DNA of 64,000 nucleotides from Syntrophus buswellii (GCF_046097065.1 NZ_CP175563.1:2914001-2978000); one strand, 5' to 3'; counted from the stretch's first letter, positions 54,325-63,910 are shown. Made by a program: numbers and translations. The notes: generated by a model from the sequence alone, not told the origin.

Positions 54325-55224
54325 CTAAACGGCCACATCGCCCTCTGGCCGCCGCGCCCTGAGCTTCGGGGTGCAAAATCGAATCTCATGCCGCGACTCA
54401 CAATGCGGGCAGAAATGCTCCACATGGATCTCAAGGCATTTGACGCCTTTGACTTTCCAGAGACGGCGTTGAAGGTCAGCGCGGCACTCGCATTCGGACG
54501 GTGATACGACATCGAGGATGAGATGGTCGAAGGTGACCGCTTCGACGCTAAAGTTGAAAATGCCATCGTCTCGAAGCGATTTCAGCAGGTTCAGGATGAA
54601 CTGATAGGTTTCCGGCGCCTTGCGGCTGGCCAGTTCATATCCAGCCGGGGTGGCCATACATGCCGGTGCGTGCCGTGCGTAGGTGAGTTCCGCCGTTAAA
54701 CGATAAAGCGAGTCCGGGGATATGCCGTTTCCCTTGAGGCCTGACTTGACAAAATAGTTGGCGATCCCGAGGCTTCCAAGTTTGTCCAGATTGTCGGCAT
54801 CAAACAGCACCCGCGTCAAGGCGGATGGATGCGCTTCGTCCCGGTACAGCTGCCCGAAGGCCCGGCTGATATCGTCCACAATCTGTTGATTCAAACCGTA
54901 CCTTCCCGCATACTCGATCAGAAGTTCCACGGAGCGCTCCTCTTCCGGCCGATCACCTTGATGATACGTTCCGTCTGAGAATTTGCCGGCGTCGTGAAAG
55001 AGACCAGCGAGTCTGCAGACTGCGGGATCAAGCCCTTCACTTCGGCCGAGCTTTTCGGCTAAATGCGCCACCCGGACAAGATGATGCCACAGACTGCCCT
55101 CTCCCTGGCGTTTTCCACTGTATCCGGCCTCCTCTTTCCTGATATGATCCTTCAGGTCAGCCTCCAGCAATTGGATCTGGTCGTTTCTGCAAAGGCCTGG
55201 CTCCTTGAACGTTCCGCATCGCAT
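54325..55224 (-). CDS. HD-domain phosphohydrolase with Cys-rich C-terminus
   Basis: The 299-residue protein has an HD domain: HHLVRVAHLAEKLG, then GLFHDAGKFSDGTYHQGDRPEEE, and Asp in LFDADNLDKLG, as in metal-dependent phosphohydrolases. The C-terminal 90 residues include HFCPHCESRHEIRFC, which may bind zinc. ATG at 55224 is used because the frame further upstream only offers a TTG. It belongs to uncharacterised HD proteins; the substrate is unknown. Confidence 0.75.
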   Translation of the reverse strand: MRCGTFKEPGLCRNDQIQLLEADLKDHIRKEEAGYSGKRQGEGSLWHHLVRVAHLAEKLGRSEGLDPAVCRLAGLFHDAGKFSDGTYHQGDRPEEERSVELLIEYAGRYGLNQQIVDDISRAFGQLYRDEAHPSALTRVLFDADNLDKLGSLGIANYFVKSGLKGNGISPDSLYRLTAELTYARHAPACMATPAGYELASRKAPETYQFILNLLKSLRDDGIFNFSVEAVTFDHLILDVVSPSECECRADLQRRLWKVKGVKCLEIHVEHFCPHCESRHEIRFCTPKLRARRPEGDVAV

Positions 55225-55477
55225 GACTGTAATTAAAATTCCTTCCAATGAATGTGTCAATCGCACCAAACAGAACGGGTACAGTACTACATCTTTTTCC
55301 CGTTGCGGTAAAGTCAAAAATGAAACATTTCTTTAATCAAATCAAATGATTATATTACACATAGCACAACGGGGATTCACAGTTATCCGAAAGGAAGAAA
55401 AAAAGGAAGGATTCAGGAGGGAATCATTACAACGATGCGGATGTTTATCGGGCCGAATGATCCGGGGACGGCCGAGC

Positions 55478-56458
55478 TCAACCGCCTATCTGGCTCATTT
55501 TGCGCAGGTTGTCCTTTCCCCAGCCCTCATTCATGTGATGTTCGGATGGCTTGAGGGAAATGGCTTGAATGAATAGTTTTTTAAGGTCCTCATCATCGGA
55601 TTTATGTTCCAGGGCCGCTTTTAAATCGATTTCCCGCTTGTCGTACAGACAGCCCCGCAGCTTTCCTTCGGCCGTGAGTCGCAAACGGTTGCATTCGGAA
55701 CAGAATTTATGGCTCATGGGCGTAATGAAGCCAATCGTACCCCGACCACCTGCCAGCTTGAAATACACGGCCGGGCCGCTTCCCTTGCTGATTTTTGTCG
55801 GAGCCAGTTCGTATCTCCGGGCAATCTTCTCCCGAATCTCTTCGGAAGAAATCATGCGGTCCCTGTTCCAGAACAGAACATCTCCGATCGGCATGAATTC
55901 GATAAACCGGATATGCAGAGGAAAATCATAGGCCAGCTTCGCAAAATCCAGCAGCTCATCATCATTGAATCCCTTTATGACCACCGTATTGATTTTCACC
56001 GGCTCCAGGCCCAGATCCAGGGCTTTGAAAATCGCCTTTTTGACTTCTGTCCGATGATTGCGCCGTGTAATGAATTCAAATTTTTCCGCAACCATCGTAT
56101 CCAGGCTGAAATTGGCCCGATCCAGGCCCGCGGCTTTCAGTTCTTCCGCCATACCGCAAAACAAAACTCCGTTGGTGGTAATGGCGATGTCGTCAATTTC
56201 CGGGATTTTGCGAATGCCGGCGATCAGCTGGGTAATGTGACTACGTATGAGCGGCTCGCCGCCGGTGAGCCTGATTTTGCGGATGCCTATCCCGGCCCCT
56301 ACCTTGACCAATCTCACAATATCTTCCAAACTTAAAATTTTATCGTGTTCAAGTTTGGAAATGCCCTCTTCCGGCATGCAGTACCTGCAGCGCAAATTGC
56401 AGCGGTCGGTCACGGAAATGCGCAGGTAGTTAATCTTCCTATTGTAAGAATCCAACAT
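55478..56458 (-). CDS. moaA: GTP 3',8-cyclase MoaA
   Basis: The 326-residue radical-SAM enzyme has the cluster motif Cys20-Cys24-Cys27 in DRCNLRCRYC, RKIRLTGGEPL, and the second C-terminal cluster HKFCSECNRLRLTAEGKLRGC. It ends in MSQIGG, the usual MoaA tail. It makes the first intermediate of molybdopterin from GTP, needed by the formate dehydrogenase 3 kb away. A strong promoter lies upstream. No other moa or moe gene is adjacent. Confidence 0.95.
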   Translation of the reverse strand: MLDSYNRKINYLRISVTDRCNLRCRYCMPEEGISKLEHDKILSLEDIVRLVKVGAGIGIRKIRLTGGEPLIRSHITQLIAGIRKIPEIDDIAITTNGVLFCGMAEELKAAGLDRANFSLDTMVAEKFEFITRRNHRTEVKKAIFKALDLGLEPVKINTVVIKGFNDDELLDFAKLAYDFPLHIRFIEFMPIGDVLFWNRDRMISSEEIREKIARRYELAPTKISKGSGPAVYFKLAGGRGTIGFITPMSHKFCSECNRLRLTAEGKLRGCLYDKREIDLKAALEHKSDDEDLKKLFIQAISLKPSEHHMNEGWGKDNLRKMSQIGG

Positions 56459-56547
56459 GTTTACCACGTTCTTTGACCAACCCTTCTCTGTCGTATGTTT
56501 AAAGCACGGCAAAACTTGTGAGCCGACACGGCTGTTGACCTGTTGCT

Positions 56548-56592
56548 TATATAGCCAGAGCCATCTTCTATGTCAAGTTATGAATAACATAA
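56548..56592 (-). promoter_or_regulatory. moaA promoter with an upstream TTATG/CATAA palindrome
   Basis: On the minus strand TTGACA (56571-56576) and TATATA (56548-56553) are exactly 17 bases apart, about 90 bp before moaA. Just upstream, TTATG-AATAA-CATAA (56578-56592) is a perfect 5-bp-arm palindrome with half-sites like those at 3666-3685 and 3764-3774. It might be a ModE-type activator site. The promoter match is strong; the regulator is inference. Confidence 0.55.
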
Positions 56593-56653
56593 TTTATTGG
56601 GAAAGACGAAATAATTTCCATTGTTACTCCGGCGATTAAACATCTGAAGTTCG

Positions 56654-56850
56654 TTACGCAGCATAGGCTACTCTTGGGTGCTTGAAATAATTACGGACAT
56701 GAGCAGGCCGTTTAACGAGAGTCCGCATAAATGAACGGGGCTTTTTTCAATATCTTCTTGGTTGCGAATCTGCTTCCCAGAATGAACTTTGTTTTTCAGG
56801 TTTCCGTCTAAGTATTCGTCCAGATTAAGTTCCGGTGAATAGGAGGGTAT
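56654..56850 (-). mobile_element. IS630-family transposase C-terminal remnant, frameshifted
   Basis: Two frames read on the minus strand fit together: PSYSPELNLDEYLDGNLKNK and VHSGKQIRNQEDIE, then after a frameshift at a run of A residues RSFMRTLVKRPAHVRNYF and KHPRVAYAA with a stop. This is the typical end of IS630-family transposases, including the catalytic Glu region. The rest is missing. It lies directly before an IS3 fragment. Confidence 0.75.
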
Positions 56851-56894
56851 CCCTGTTCCGCCTCAGTCGGAAATGGACTTTTGACCCACTTGTT

Positions 56895-57221
56895 TTAACA
56901 TACAAAGGCTGCTCCTGAAGGATTGATTTCAGAATAGGTCCTCTGTCGTTGATGTTTTCGCAGCTCTCTGGCTGCTTCCAGTTTTCCGTCTCGCTCTTTG
57001 AAGATTTCCATGTCTCTGCCTTCAAGTCTGTCCAAGGGGGAAACGTACCCGATGGCGCTGTGCAGCCTGGTCTCATTGTAATACGTGATGTACTTTTGGA
57101 CCATTCTACGGGCATCGTCAAGGGATAGTGGCACCCCGGGGCGGATGCATTCTTCCTTGATGGTTCCGTGAAAGCGTTCCAGTTTGCCGTTGGACTGCGG
57201 AAGGATGCGCCATTTTTCATC
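56895..57221 (-). mobile_element. IS3-family OrfB transposase C-terminal remnant
   Basis: The minus-strand frame reads NGKLERFHGTIKEECIRPG, then LSLDDARRMVQKYITYYNET and RLHSAIGYVSPLDRL, the last third of an IS3-type integrase with the final catalytic Glu. Everything upstream, including the first two catalytic Asp residues, is missing; the promoter for the downstream formate dehydrogenase genes starts at the break. A 5' IS3 fragment lies at 3917-4354. Confidence 0.8.
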
Positions 57222-57250
57222 TTGACATTATGGGATCCAGAACATAGTGT
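57222..57250 (+). promoter_or_regulatory. Promoter at the start of the fmdE-fdhE genes
   Basis: TTGACA (57222-57227) and TAGTGT (57245-57250) are 17 bases apart. The element CTTGACATTATG is shared with the promoter of the DUF364 operon (minus strand, 31352-31363) and almost with 10096-10107. Confidence 0.4.
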
Positions 57251-57323
57251 TAATTGAACCCTTTATACAGCCTGAGGGATTGCGGTCTTTGGAGACGTTA
57301 TACGCTAAGGAGAAAACAACACC

Positions 57324-57893
57324 ATGAGTTCGAAAATTATGTCTTACTCTTATGATGAATATTTTGAAATCGTAAGGTCCTTTCACGGCTCCCCCGCCCC
57401 CGGCGTCCTTATCGGGGGATTCATGGTGGACCTTGCGGTAAAAAATCTACCCGAGGGGATCCTTTACGATGCCCTCTGCGAAACAAAAACCTGCCTCCCC
57501 GATGCGATACAGCTTCTGACCCCCTGTACCACCGGCAACGGGTGGCTCACGGTCCTTCCCCTTGGGCGCTATGCGCTCAGCCTTTATGACAAGTATACCG
57601 GGGAAGGGGTTCGGGTGTTTCTGGATGTGAATAAAATGGAGCCCTGGCAGGAGGTTCGAAACTGGTTCATGAAGATAAAACCCAAGAAGGAACAGGATTC
57701 CGACAGGCTTTACCGAGAAATCCGGGAAGCCGGACAGGATCTGCTCAGCCTGCGGCGTATTCAGATCAAACCGGATTTCATCCAGGAGAAGAAAAAAGGA
57801 AAGGTTGCCCTGTGCCCTAAATGCGGCGAGTCCTATCCCGTCAGCGACGGGGACCTCTGCCTCGGCTGCCAGGGATCGGATCCATATCGTTAG
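57324..57893 (+). CDS. FmdE-family protein near formate dehydrogenase
   Basis: The 189-residue protein has an FmdE-type domain (EIVRSFHGSPAPGVLIGGFM, IQLLTPCTTGNGWLTVL, then YDKYTGEGVRVFLD) and a C-terminal zinc ribbon (ALCPKCGESYP, LCLGCQG). AAGGAG precedes the ATG. It heads the formate dehydrogenase region and is followed by a terminator-like hairpin, then fdhE. A role in handling metal or cofactor for the dehydrogenase is suggested by position only. Confidence 0.8.
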   Translation: MSSKIMSYSYDEYFEIVRSFHGSPAPGVLIGGFMVDLAVKNLPEGILYDALCETKTCLPDAIQLLTPCTTGNGWLTVLPLGRYALSLYDKYTGEGVRVFLDVNKMEPWQEVRNWFMKIKPKKEQDSDRLYREIREAGQDLLSLRRIQIKPDFIQEKKKGKVALCPKCGESYPVSDGDLCLGCQGSDPYR

Positions 57894-57902
57894 ATCAACG
57901 GA

Positions 57903-57933
57903 CGCCCCGCCCCGTGCAGCATGGGGCGGGGCG
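57903..57933 (+). terminator. GC-rich hairpin after the FmdE-like gene
   Basis: CGCCCCGCCCC and GGGGCGGGGCG form a perfect 11-bp stem with a nine-base loop, 9 bases after the stop codon. A TTTT tract appears 12 bases later. It is a probable terminator. A second hairpin, CCTGGCT-AAAA-AGCCAGG, lies at 58016-58033 in the same 279-bp gap, which otherwise holds no gene. Confidence 0.65.
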
Positions 57934-58172
57934 CACCTCCCCCCTTTTGATCATGCGAGATCAAAAGTCGCCAATCACCGTCCTCCTTTGAGCTTCAGAA
58001 TCACACGCCAACCGCCCTGGCTAAAAAGCCAGGCCCACTGCCGGACAGGTCGAACGTCCACCCCGACAGAGTCAGGGTGTTTTTCCGGCCCGATATGTCG
58101 ATAAAGACACATATCCCTTGACACCGGCCTCTTCCTTCCGATACAGAAGAAGCAAAAAACGAAGGGTGCACT

Positions 58173-59057
58173 ATGATGAAAGACAGGAGCGGCAGCATCA
58201 GGAGATTTGAAGAAATAATCGATCGGGAGGTAGAAAGGCACCCCCACAACCAGCCTCTCCTTGAAGCTTTCCGCCCTTTGATTTTAACGAGAAACCGCCT
58301 CCTGGAAGAGTTGGAGCTGGAGGAAAATCCTCCTTTTCAGATCGACGAGATCCGCTTTCAGGGAGGAGTACCGGCCATCGAGCAGCACCCTTTGCTTTTG
58401 GAAAGTGATCCCTGGGAGGATCTTGTCCGCTCCCTGATCCCGGCTTTTCAGAAGGGCTTTCCCGATCTGAAGGAAGATCTGGACCGCCTGGAAAAGGCCC
58501 TTTCCGAAGGGGTGCTTGCCCTTTCGGACTATTTCACGGGAAATCGTGACGGACAGCAGAACCTTCTCTCCGCCTGGGGCGGCACCCTTTCGATTGCCGC
58601 ACCGCGAATCGGTTTTATTCTGAATTCCGCCTCCAGAATTGTCCTGGAAAAGAGGGCGCTGAAGATCGCCGAGCGGATCCAGGGGCTCAAATGGGAAAAA
58701 GGCTATTGCCCCATCTGCGGCTCTTTCCCTTCTCTGGCCGTCATTGGAGAAAAGATCGGCGAACGTCGGCTCCACTGCTCGCGCTGCGGGCACCTGTGGC
58801 GTTTCAGCCGGGTGGTCTGCCCTTATTGCGAATATGAAGGACAGGAGGGGATGGATTTTTTCCTGATTGAAGAAAGACCACAGGAAGCGGCCTTCACGTG
58901 CGATTCCTGTCAACGTTATCTTGTTACCCTGTACCGGGTCAGTGATCTGCACGACCGCGACCTGGACGTTTCAGCCCTTGGCCTCACCCATATCGACGTG
59001 ATCATGCAGGAAAAGAATTTTGCCCCCATGACCGTCACCGATTGGAATGTTTTTTAG
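58173..59057 (+). CDS. fdhE: Formate dehydrogenase accessory protein FdhE
   Basis: The 294-residue protein has the FdhE C-terminal domain with four Cys pairs that bind iron or zinc: GYCPICGSFPS, LHCSRCGHLWRF, VCPYCEYEGQ and FTCDSCQRYLV. FdhE binds the catalytic subunit of respiratory formate dehydrogenases and is needed for their activity, probably as a folding or redox chaperone before export. The start is a double ATG after AAGGG. The selenoprotein subunit gene follows on the same strand. Confidence 0.9.
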   Translation: MMKDRSGSIRRFEEIIDREVERHPHNQPLLEAFRPLILTRNRLLEELELEENPPFQIDEIRFQGGVPAIEQHPLLLESDPWEDLVRSLIPAFQKGFPDLKEDLDRLEKALSEGVLALSDYFTGNRDGQQNLLSAWGGTLSIAAPRIGFILNSASRIVLEKRALKIAERIQGLKWEKGYCPICGSFPSLAVIGEKIGERRLHCSRCGHLWRFSRVVCPYCEYEGQEGMDFFLIEERPQEAAFTCDSCQRYLVTLYRVSDLHDRDLDVSALGLTHIDVIMQEKNFAPMTVTDWNVF

Positions 59058-59273
59058 AACCGTTCGGTAAAAGGTTCCCGGTTGATGCCAGAACTCTCCG
59101 CCCGCCCTGTTGACGGTGACAGATCTCACCGGAATTTCTTCAGAATGCGCAGGAAAGAACGCCCTCATTTTTTCCATCACGGACATCTAGCAACCGTTCC
59201 AGAAATCCTCCTTCCGTCATCTCTCTTGTATTGTATTTTTTATAACATATGAATTTCCATGACAAAATGTGAG

Positions 59274-59345
59274 TTTTTTCCTTGACGCTGGAAGGAAAAA
59301 AACATAGGTATACCACGCGTGACATAGGTCAATTTTGGCATATTC
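59274..59345 (+). promoter_or_regulatory. Formate dehydrogenase promoter with palindrome and repeated elements
   Basis: A palindrome TTTTTTCCTT/AAGGAAAAAA with an eight-base spacer (59274-59301) overlaps the -35 TTGACG (59282-59287); TAGGTA (59305-59310) sits 17 bases further as -10. ACATAGGT occurs twice (59302-59309 and 59322-59329, 20 bp apart), and GCATATTC (59338-59345) lies next to the ribosome binding site. This arrangement suggests control by one or more DNA-binding proteins. No gene lies between 59058 and 59359. Confidence 0.5.
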
Positions 59346-59359
59346 ATAAGGAGGTAGAT

Positions 59360-62300
59360 ATGGACATCACAAGGAGAGGTTTCTTGCACTTGTCCGGCGC
59401 TGTAGGATCAGGCATTGCCTTATCCACCCTGGGCATCAACCTGAAACCCACCAGAGCTTACGCAGATGAGCTCAACAAGATGAACCGGGTCAAGGCGGCA
59501 AAACAGGTAACAACGATCTGCTGTTACTGTTCCGTCGGCTGCGGACTCGTCTGCAGTGTGGACAAGATGACCGGAAAAATTTTCAACATTGAAGGGGACG
59601 CCGACCACCCCATCAACGAAGGGTCCCTGTGCGCCAAGGGTGCGGGCTTCTTCGACCTGACAGAGGCGAACAAGCACCGCCTCACAAAAGTCCTGTACCG
59701 GGCTCCCATGAGCGACAAGTGGGAGGAGAAGGATTGGGACTGGACGCTCAAACGGATCGCCCGCCTGGTGAAGGACACCCGGGATGCCGGCTTTGTCAAG
59801 ACCAACGCCAAGGGCGAGGTTGTCAACCGATGTGAAACCATCGGCCATCTGGGCAGCTCCAACGTGGACAATGAAGAGTGCTGGCTCATGAGCGTCAAGT
59901 GCAGGGCGCTGGGGCTCGTCTACATCGACCACCAGGCCCGGGTCTGACACAGCCCATCGGTAGCGGCTCTGGGAGAGTCGTTCGGACGCGGTTCCATGAC
60001 GAACCATTATTGTGACATCAAGAACAGCGACTGCATCCTCATTATGGGAAGCAATGCTGCGGAGCATCACCCCATCGCTTTCAAGTGGATCCTCCGGGCC
60101 AGGGAACTGAACGGGGCAAAAATCATCCACGTCGACCCCCGTTACACCAGGACATCGGCCCGCTGCGATTACCATGTCCCCCTGCGCTCCGGCACGGACA
60201 TCGCCTTTCTGGGCGGGATGATCCATTACATCATTGAAAACAACAAGTATTTCAAAGACTACGTTGTCAATTATACCAACGCTCCCTTTATTGTAGGACC
60301 CGATTTCAATTTCCAGGACGGTCTCTTTTCCGGCTATGATCCGGAAAAGCGGAAGTACAACAAGGACACTTGGGTCCTCGAAAAGGACGACGCGGGCATT
60401 CCCAAGCGGGACATGACCCTGAGCGATCCCCGCTGCGTTTTCCAGATGCTGAAGGCGCATTACTCGCGCTACACCCTGGACAAGGTCTCCAGCATTACCG
60501 GTGTTTCCAAGGAAAATCTGCTCAAGGTTTACTCCGAATACAGCGCGACGGGTGTCCCGGACAAGGCGGGCACGGAATGTTACGCCCTGGGCTGGACCCA
60601 CCATACCGTTGGGAGCCAGAATATCCGGACCATGGCCATCATCCAGCTCCTTCTGGGGAATATGGGCATCGCCGGCGGCGGCATCAACGCCCTCCGTGGT
60701 GAGCCGAACGTCCAGGGGTCAACGGACCATTGTATCCTCTATGGCAATCTGCCCGGGTACCTGAAGATGCACGTGGCTTCTCTGGATACGCTGGAGAAAT
60801 ATCTCCATAAGTACACACCGGAATCGAAAGACCCGCAATCGGCCAACTATTATTCGAACTATCCCAAGTTTCACGTCAGCTTTCTCAAGTCCATGTTCGA
60901 TGACAAGGCAACGGCGGAAAACGAATTCGGCTATCCCTGGCTGCCCAAGCTGGATGACGGCGTGGCCTATTCCCTCATGCATCTCTTCGATAAGATGTAC
61001 GAAGGGAAGGTCAAGGGGCTCTTCTCCGTAGCCAACGACCCGGCGGTCAGTTCCCCGAATGCCGGCAAGGTCCGGAAGGCCCTGGAGAAGCTTGATTGGC
61101 TGGTAGGCGAGAACATTTTCAACAACGAGACCTATGAGTTCTGGCGCGGGCCCGGTGTCGATCCCAAAAAGATCAAGACGGAGGTTTTCCTCCTTCCCGC
61201 TTCCGCCACCATGGAAAAGGAAGGCAGCCAGAGCAACTCGGGCCGTTGGGTCCAGTGGAAGTACAAGGCGGCCGAGGCCCCCGGCGATGCCATTCCCGTC
61301 GGCGAGATGACGCTCAAGATCATGGACGCCGTCAAGGAACTTTATGCCAAGGAGGGCGGCGTTCATCCCGAGCCGATCCTCAACCTCAAGTGGGATTACA
61401 CCGACAGCAAAGGCCGGTTCGACGCCCTGAAGGTGTCCAAGCAGATCAACGGCTATTTCCTTCAGGACACGGTCATCGAGGATAAGGCGAAGGGAACGAC
61501 GACAACCTTCAAAAAGGGGCAGCTGGTACCGACCTTCGGCAATCTCCAGGCGGACGGTTCGACCTCTTCAGGCAACTGGATCATGGCGGGGAGCTTCACC
61601 GCCGACGGCGAGAACAAGATGATGAAGCGCGGGAAGGAAGATCCGACGGGTCTCGGCCTCTTCCCCAACTGGTCCTTTGCCTGGCCGGTCAACCGGCGGG
61701 TTATCTACAACCGGGCCTCCTGCGATATCTATGGGAAGCCTTACAATCCCAAGCGGAAACTTCTGGAATGGGTCGGCGATAAGTGGGTCGGAGATGTCCC
61801 CGACGGCCCCTGGCCGCCCATGGCGGATAAGGAGAAGGGGAAATACCCCTTCATCATGAAGACCGATGGCGTGGGCGCATTGTTCGGTCCGGGCATGGTG
61901 GAAGGCCCCTTCCCTGAGCACTACGAGCCCCTGGAAGGCCCCCTGACCAAAAACCCCATGTCGAGTCAGCTTATCAATCCGGCCATCGAGATCTTCAAGG
62001 GCGAACTCGACAAGGTGGCCAATGCCAGTGAGAAATATCCCTATGTCTGCACGACATACTCCTGCACGGAGCACTGGTGCTCCGGGGCTCTGACCCGATG
62101 GCAGGCCTGGCTCCTGGAGGCGATGCCGGAACTCTACATCGAAATCGGCGATCTCCTGGCAAAGGAGAAAGGCATCCAGAACGGGCAGCGGGTGAAGGTT
62201 TCCTCCATTCGCGGATCCGTGGAATGCGTTGCCATGGTGACCAAGCGTTTCACGCCCTTCCAGGTGGAAGGAAAGACGGTTCATCAGGTCGGGCTTCCCT

Positions 62301-62428
62301 TCAATTACGGCTGGCTCTTCCCCAAGGACGGTGGAGACAGCACAAATTTACTGACGCCCACGGTCGGTGACGCCAATACCTTCTGTCCGGAGTACAAGGC
62401 GTTCATGGTAAACGTGGAAAGGGCATAG
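59360..62428 (+). CDS. fdnG: Formate dehydrogenase catalytic subunit, selenocysteine-containing
   Basis: One 1022-residue protein is read through the TGA at 59945-59947, which is codon 196, the same place as selenocysteine in E. coli FdnG; the context QARV-U-HSPSVAALGESFGRG is conserved. A Tat signal (TRRGFLHLSG) directs export to the periplasm. The [4Fe-4S] ligands are Cys54, Cys57, Cys61 and Cys91. It binds the molybdenum or tungsten bis-MGD cofactor and oxidises formate. AAGGAGG lies before the ATG. The Fe-S and cytochrome b subunits follow within 11 and 3 bases. Unless selenocysteine is inserted, the product stops at 195 residues. Confidence 0.95.
59945..59982 (+). promoter_or_regulatory. 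UGA codon and bacterial SECIS hairpin of fdnG
   Basis: Fourteen bases after the TGA, AGCGGCTCT (59962-59970) pairs with AGAGTCGTT (59974-59982), including two G-U pairs, around a GGG loop. Position and a G at the start of the apical loop fit the bacterial SECIS pattern recognised by SelB. The pairing was drawn by hand. Confidence 0.65.
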
Positions 62429-62438
62429 GGGGGAGACG

Positions 62439-63236
62439 ATGAAAACTGAATTCGTAAAACTGATCGATACAACGTTGTGCACCGCCTGCCGCGGTTGCCA
62501 GGTGGCCTGCAAGCAGTGGAATGAGATGCCCGGGCTGAGGACGAAACAGTGGGGCAGTTACCAGAATCCGCCGGATCTCCAGTGGAACACCTGGACTCTG
62601 ATCCGCTTTCAGGAATACGCCCCCAACGAGGGCGACTTCAAGTGGCTCTTCCGGAAGGACGGCTGCATGCACTGCACCGATGCGGCCTGCGTCAAGGTGT
62701 GCCCCAGTGGCGCCCTTTATCACACGGAATATGGAACTGTGGGCATCCATCACGATAAGTGCATCGGCTGCAAGTACTGTATTTCCGCCTGTCCCTTTGA
62801 TGTTCCCCGGTATGACCGGGCGACGGACAAGGTCTATAAATGCGATCTCTGCTACACCCGGCTCCAGGGAGACCAGCAGCCGGCCTGCGTCAAGTCCTGT
62901 CCGACCGGAGCCCTGACCATCGGCCCCAAGGACGCCATGATCAAGAAGGCCTATGCCCGGGCGAAGGAACTTGGTGGAGACGCCAACGTCTACGGAGACA
63001 AGTTCGTCGGCGGAACCCATGTCATTTATGTGCTGGGTGAAAAGGCTGAGGTTTATGAGGGCCTGCCGAAGAATCCCAGTGTGCCGGTTACCACGGTGCT
63101 CTGGAAAGACATTCTGAAACCGCTGAGTCTCCTGGCCGCCGGCGGCGTCGTTGCGGGGTCGTTCCTGCATTATATTATCCACGGACCCAAACTGCCTGAT
63201 GAAGATCAGGGACAAGATACGAAGGGAGGGGAATAA
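62439..63236 (+). CDS. fdnH: Formate dehydrogenase iron-sulfur subunit
   Basis: The 265-residue protein has four ferredoxin-type clusters: CTACRGCQVACKQW, CMHCTDAACVKVCPSGAL, CIGCKYCISACPFDVP and KCDLCYTRLQGDQQPAC. A C-terminal helix (LSLLAAGGVVAGSFLHYII) anchors it in the membrane, so it links the periplasmic catalytic subunit to the cytochrome. The twin-arginine signal is on the partner subunit only. It is co-transcribed with the genes on either side. Confidence 0.95.
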   Translation: MKTEFVKLIDTTLCTACRGCQVACKQWNEMPGLRTKQWGSYQNPPDLQWNTWTLIRFQEYAPNEGDFKWLFRKDGCMHCTDAACVKVCPSGALYHTEYGTVGIHHDKCIGCKYCISACPFDVPRYDRATDKVYKCDLCYTRLQGDQQPACVKSCPTGALTIGPKDAMIKKAYARAKELGGDANVYGDKFVGGTHVIYVLGEKAEVYEGLPKNPSVPVTTVLWKDILKPLSLLAAGGVVAGSFLHYIIHGPKLPDEDQGQDTKGGE

Positions 63237-63238
63237 TC

Positions 63239-63910
63239 ATGAGAAAAGGATTAATTCAGGCCACGGACTCCTTTGAACGAATCGTTCACTGGTGTCTGGC
63301 CATATCATGCCTGGTGCTGTGTTTCTCGGGACTGGGGATCATGTTCCATTCCCTGAACTTTCTCGGTGAACCCTTCGGCGGACTGAAATCGTTGAAATAC
63401 ATCCACAACATCACCGCCCTCTTTTTTGCCCTTTCTCTCTTCTTCGCCATAGGCATGTGGTGGAAAGAGGCGGGGATCTTTGTTTTCCCGGAGGACATGG
63501 ATTGGATCAAGTCCGCGGGCGGTTATCTCTGGCATGTCGATCAGGTTCCCGAGGTGGGAAAGTACAATCCCGGCCAGAAGATGTTCTTCCTGGTGGTGGC
63601 GCTTGGCGGGGCGGCCATGGTCTTTTCAGGTCTGATCATGCTCTTTCCCCTGAGCATTCCGGCCATGATCGTCCGGCTGATGTACCTGCTCCACGCCGCC
63701 GGGTTTGTGGCGATTTTCGCCTTTTTCTTCATCCACCTCTACCTTGGAACGGTAGGATCTCCCGGATCGCTGCCGGCCATGACCACGGGCTGGGTGACGA
63801 GAGCCTGGCTTAAAAAGCAGCATCCCAAGTGGCTAAAGGAGATGGAGGAACACGGGACGCTGGTGGTCTACGGCGAAGAAAAGCAGGAAGGGCACGGGCA
63901 CGGTCATTAA
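63239..63910 (+). CDS. fdnI: Formate dehydrogenase cytochrome b subunit
   Basis: This 223-residue protein has four hydrophobic segments and resembles FdnI-type cytochrome b556: SFERIVHWCLAISCLVLCFS with a heme-ligand His, KYIHNITALFFALSL, and YLLHAAGFVAIFAFFFIHLY with His residues for heme and quinone sites. It passes electrons from formate to the quinone pool or another membrane carrier. It starts two bases after fdnH and ends the operon. The C terminus is His-rich (EGHGHGH). Confidence 0.9.
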   Translation: MRKGLIQATDSFERIVHWCLAISCLVLCFSGLGIMFHSLNFLGEPFGGLKSLKYIHNITALFFALSLFFAIGMWWKEAGIFVFPEDMDWIKSAGGYLWHVDQVPEVGKYNPGQKMFFLVVALGGAAMVFSGLIMLFPLSIPAMIVRLMYLLHAAGFVAIFAFFFIHLYLGTVGSPGSLPAMTTGWVTRAWLKKQHPKWLKEMEEHGTLVVYGEEKQEGHGHGH

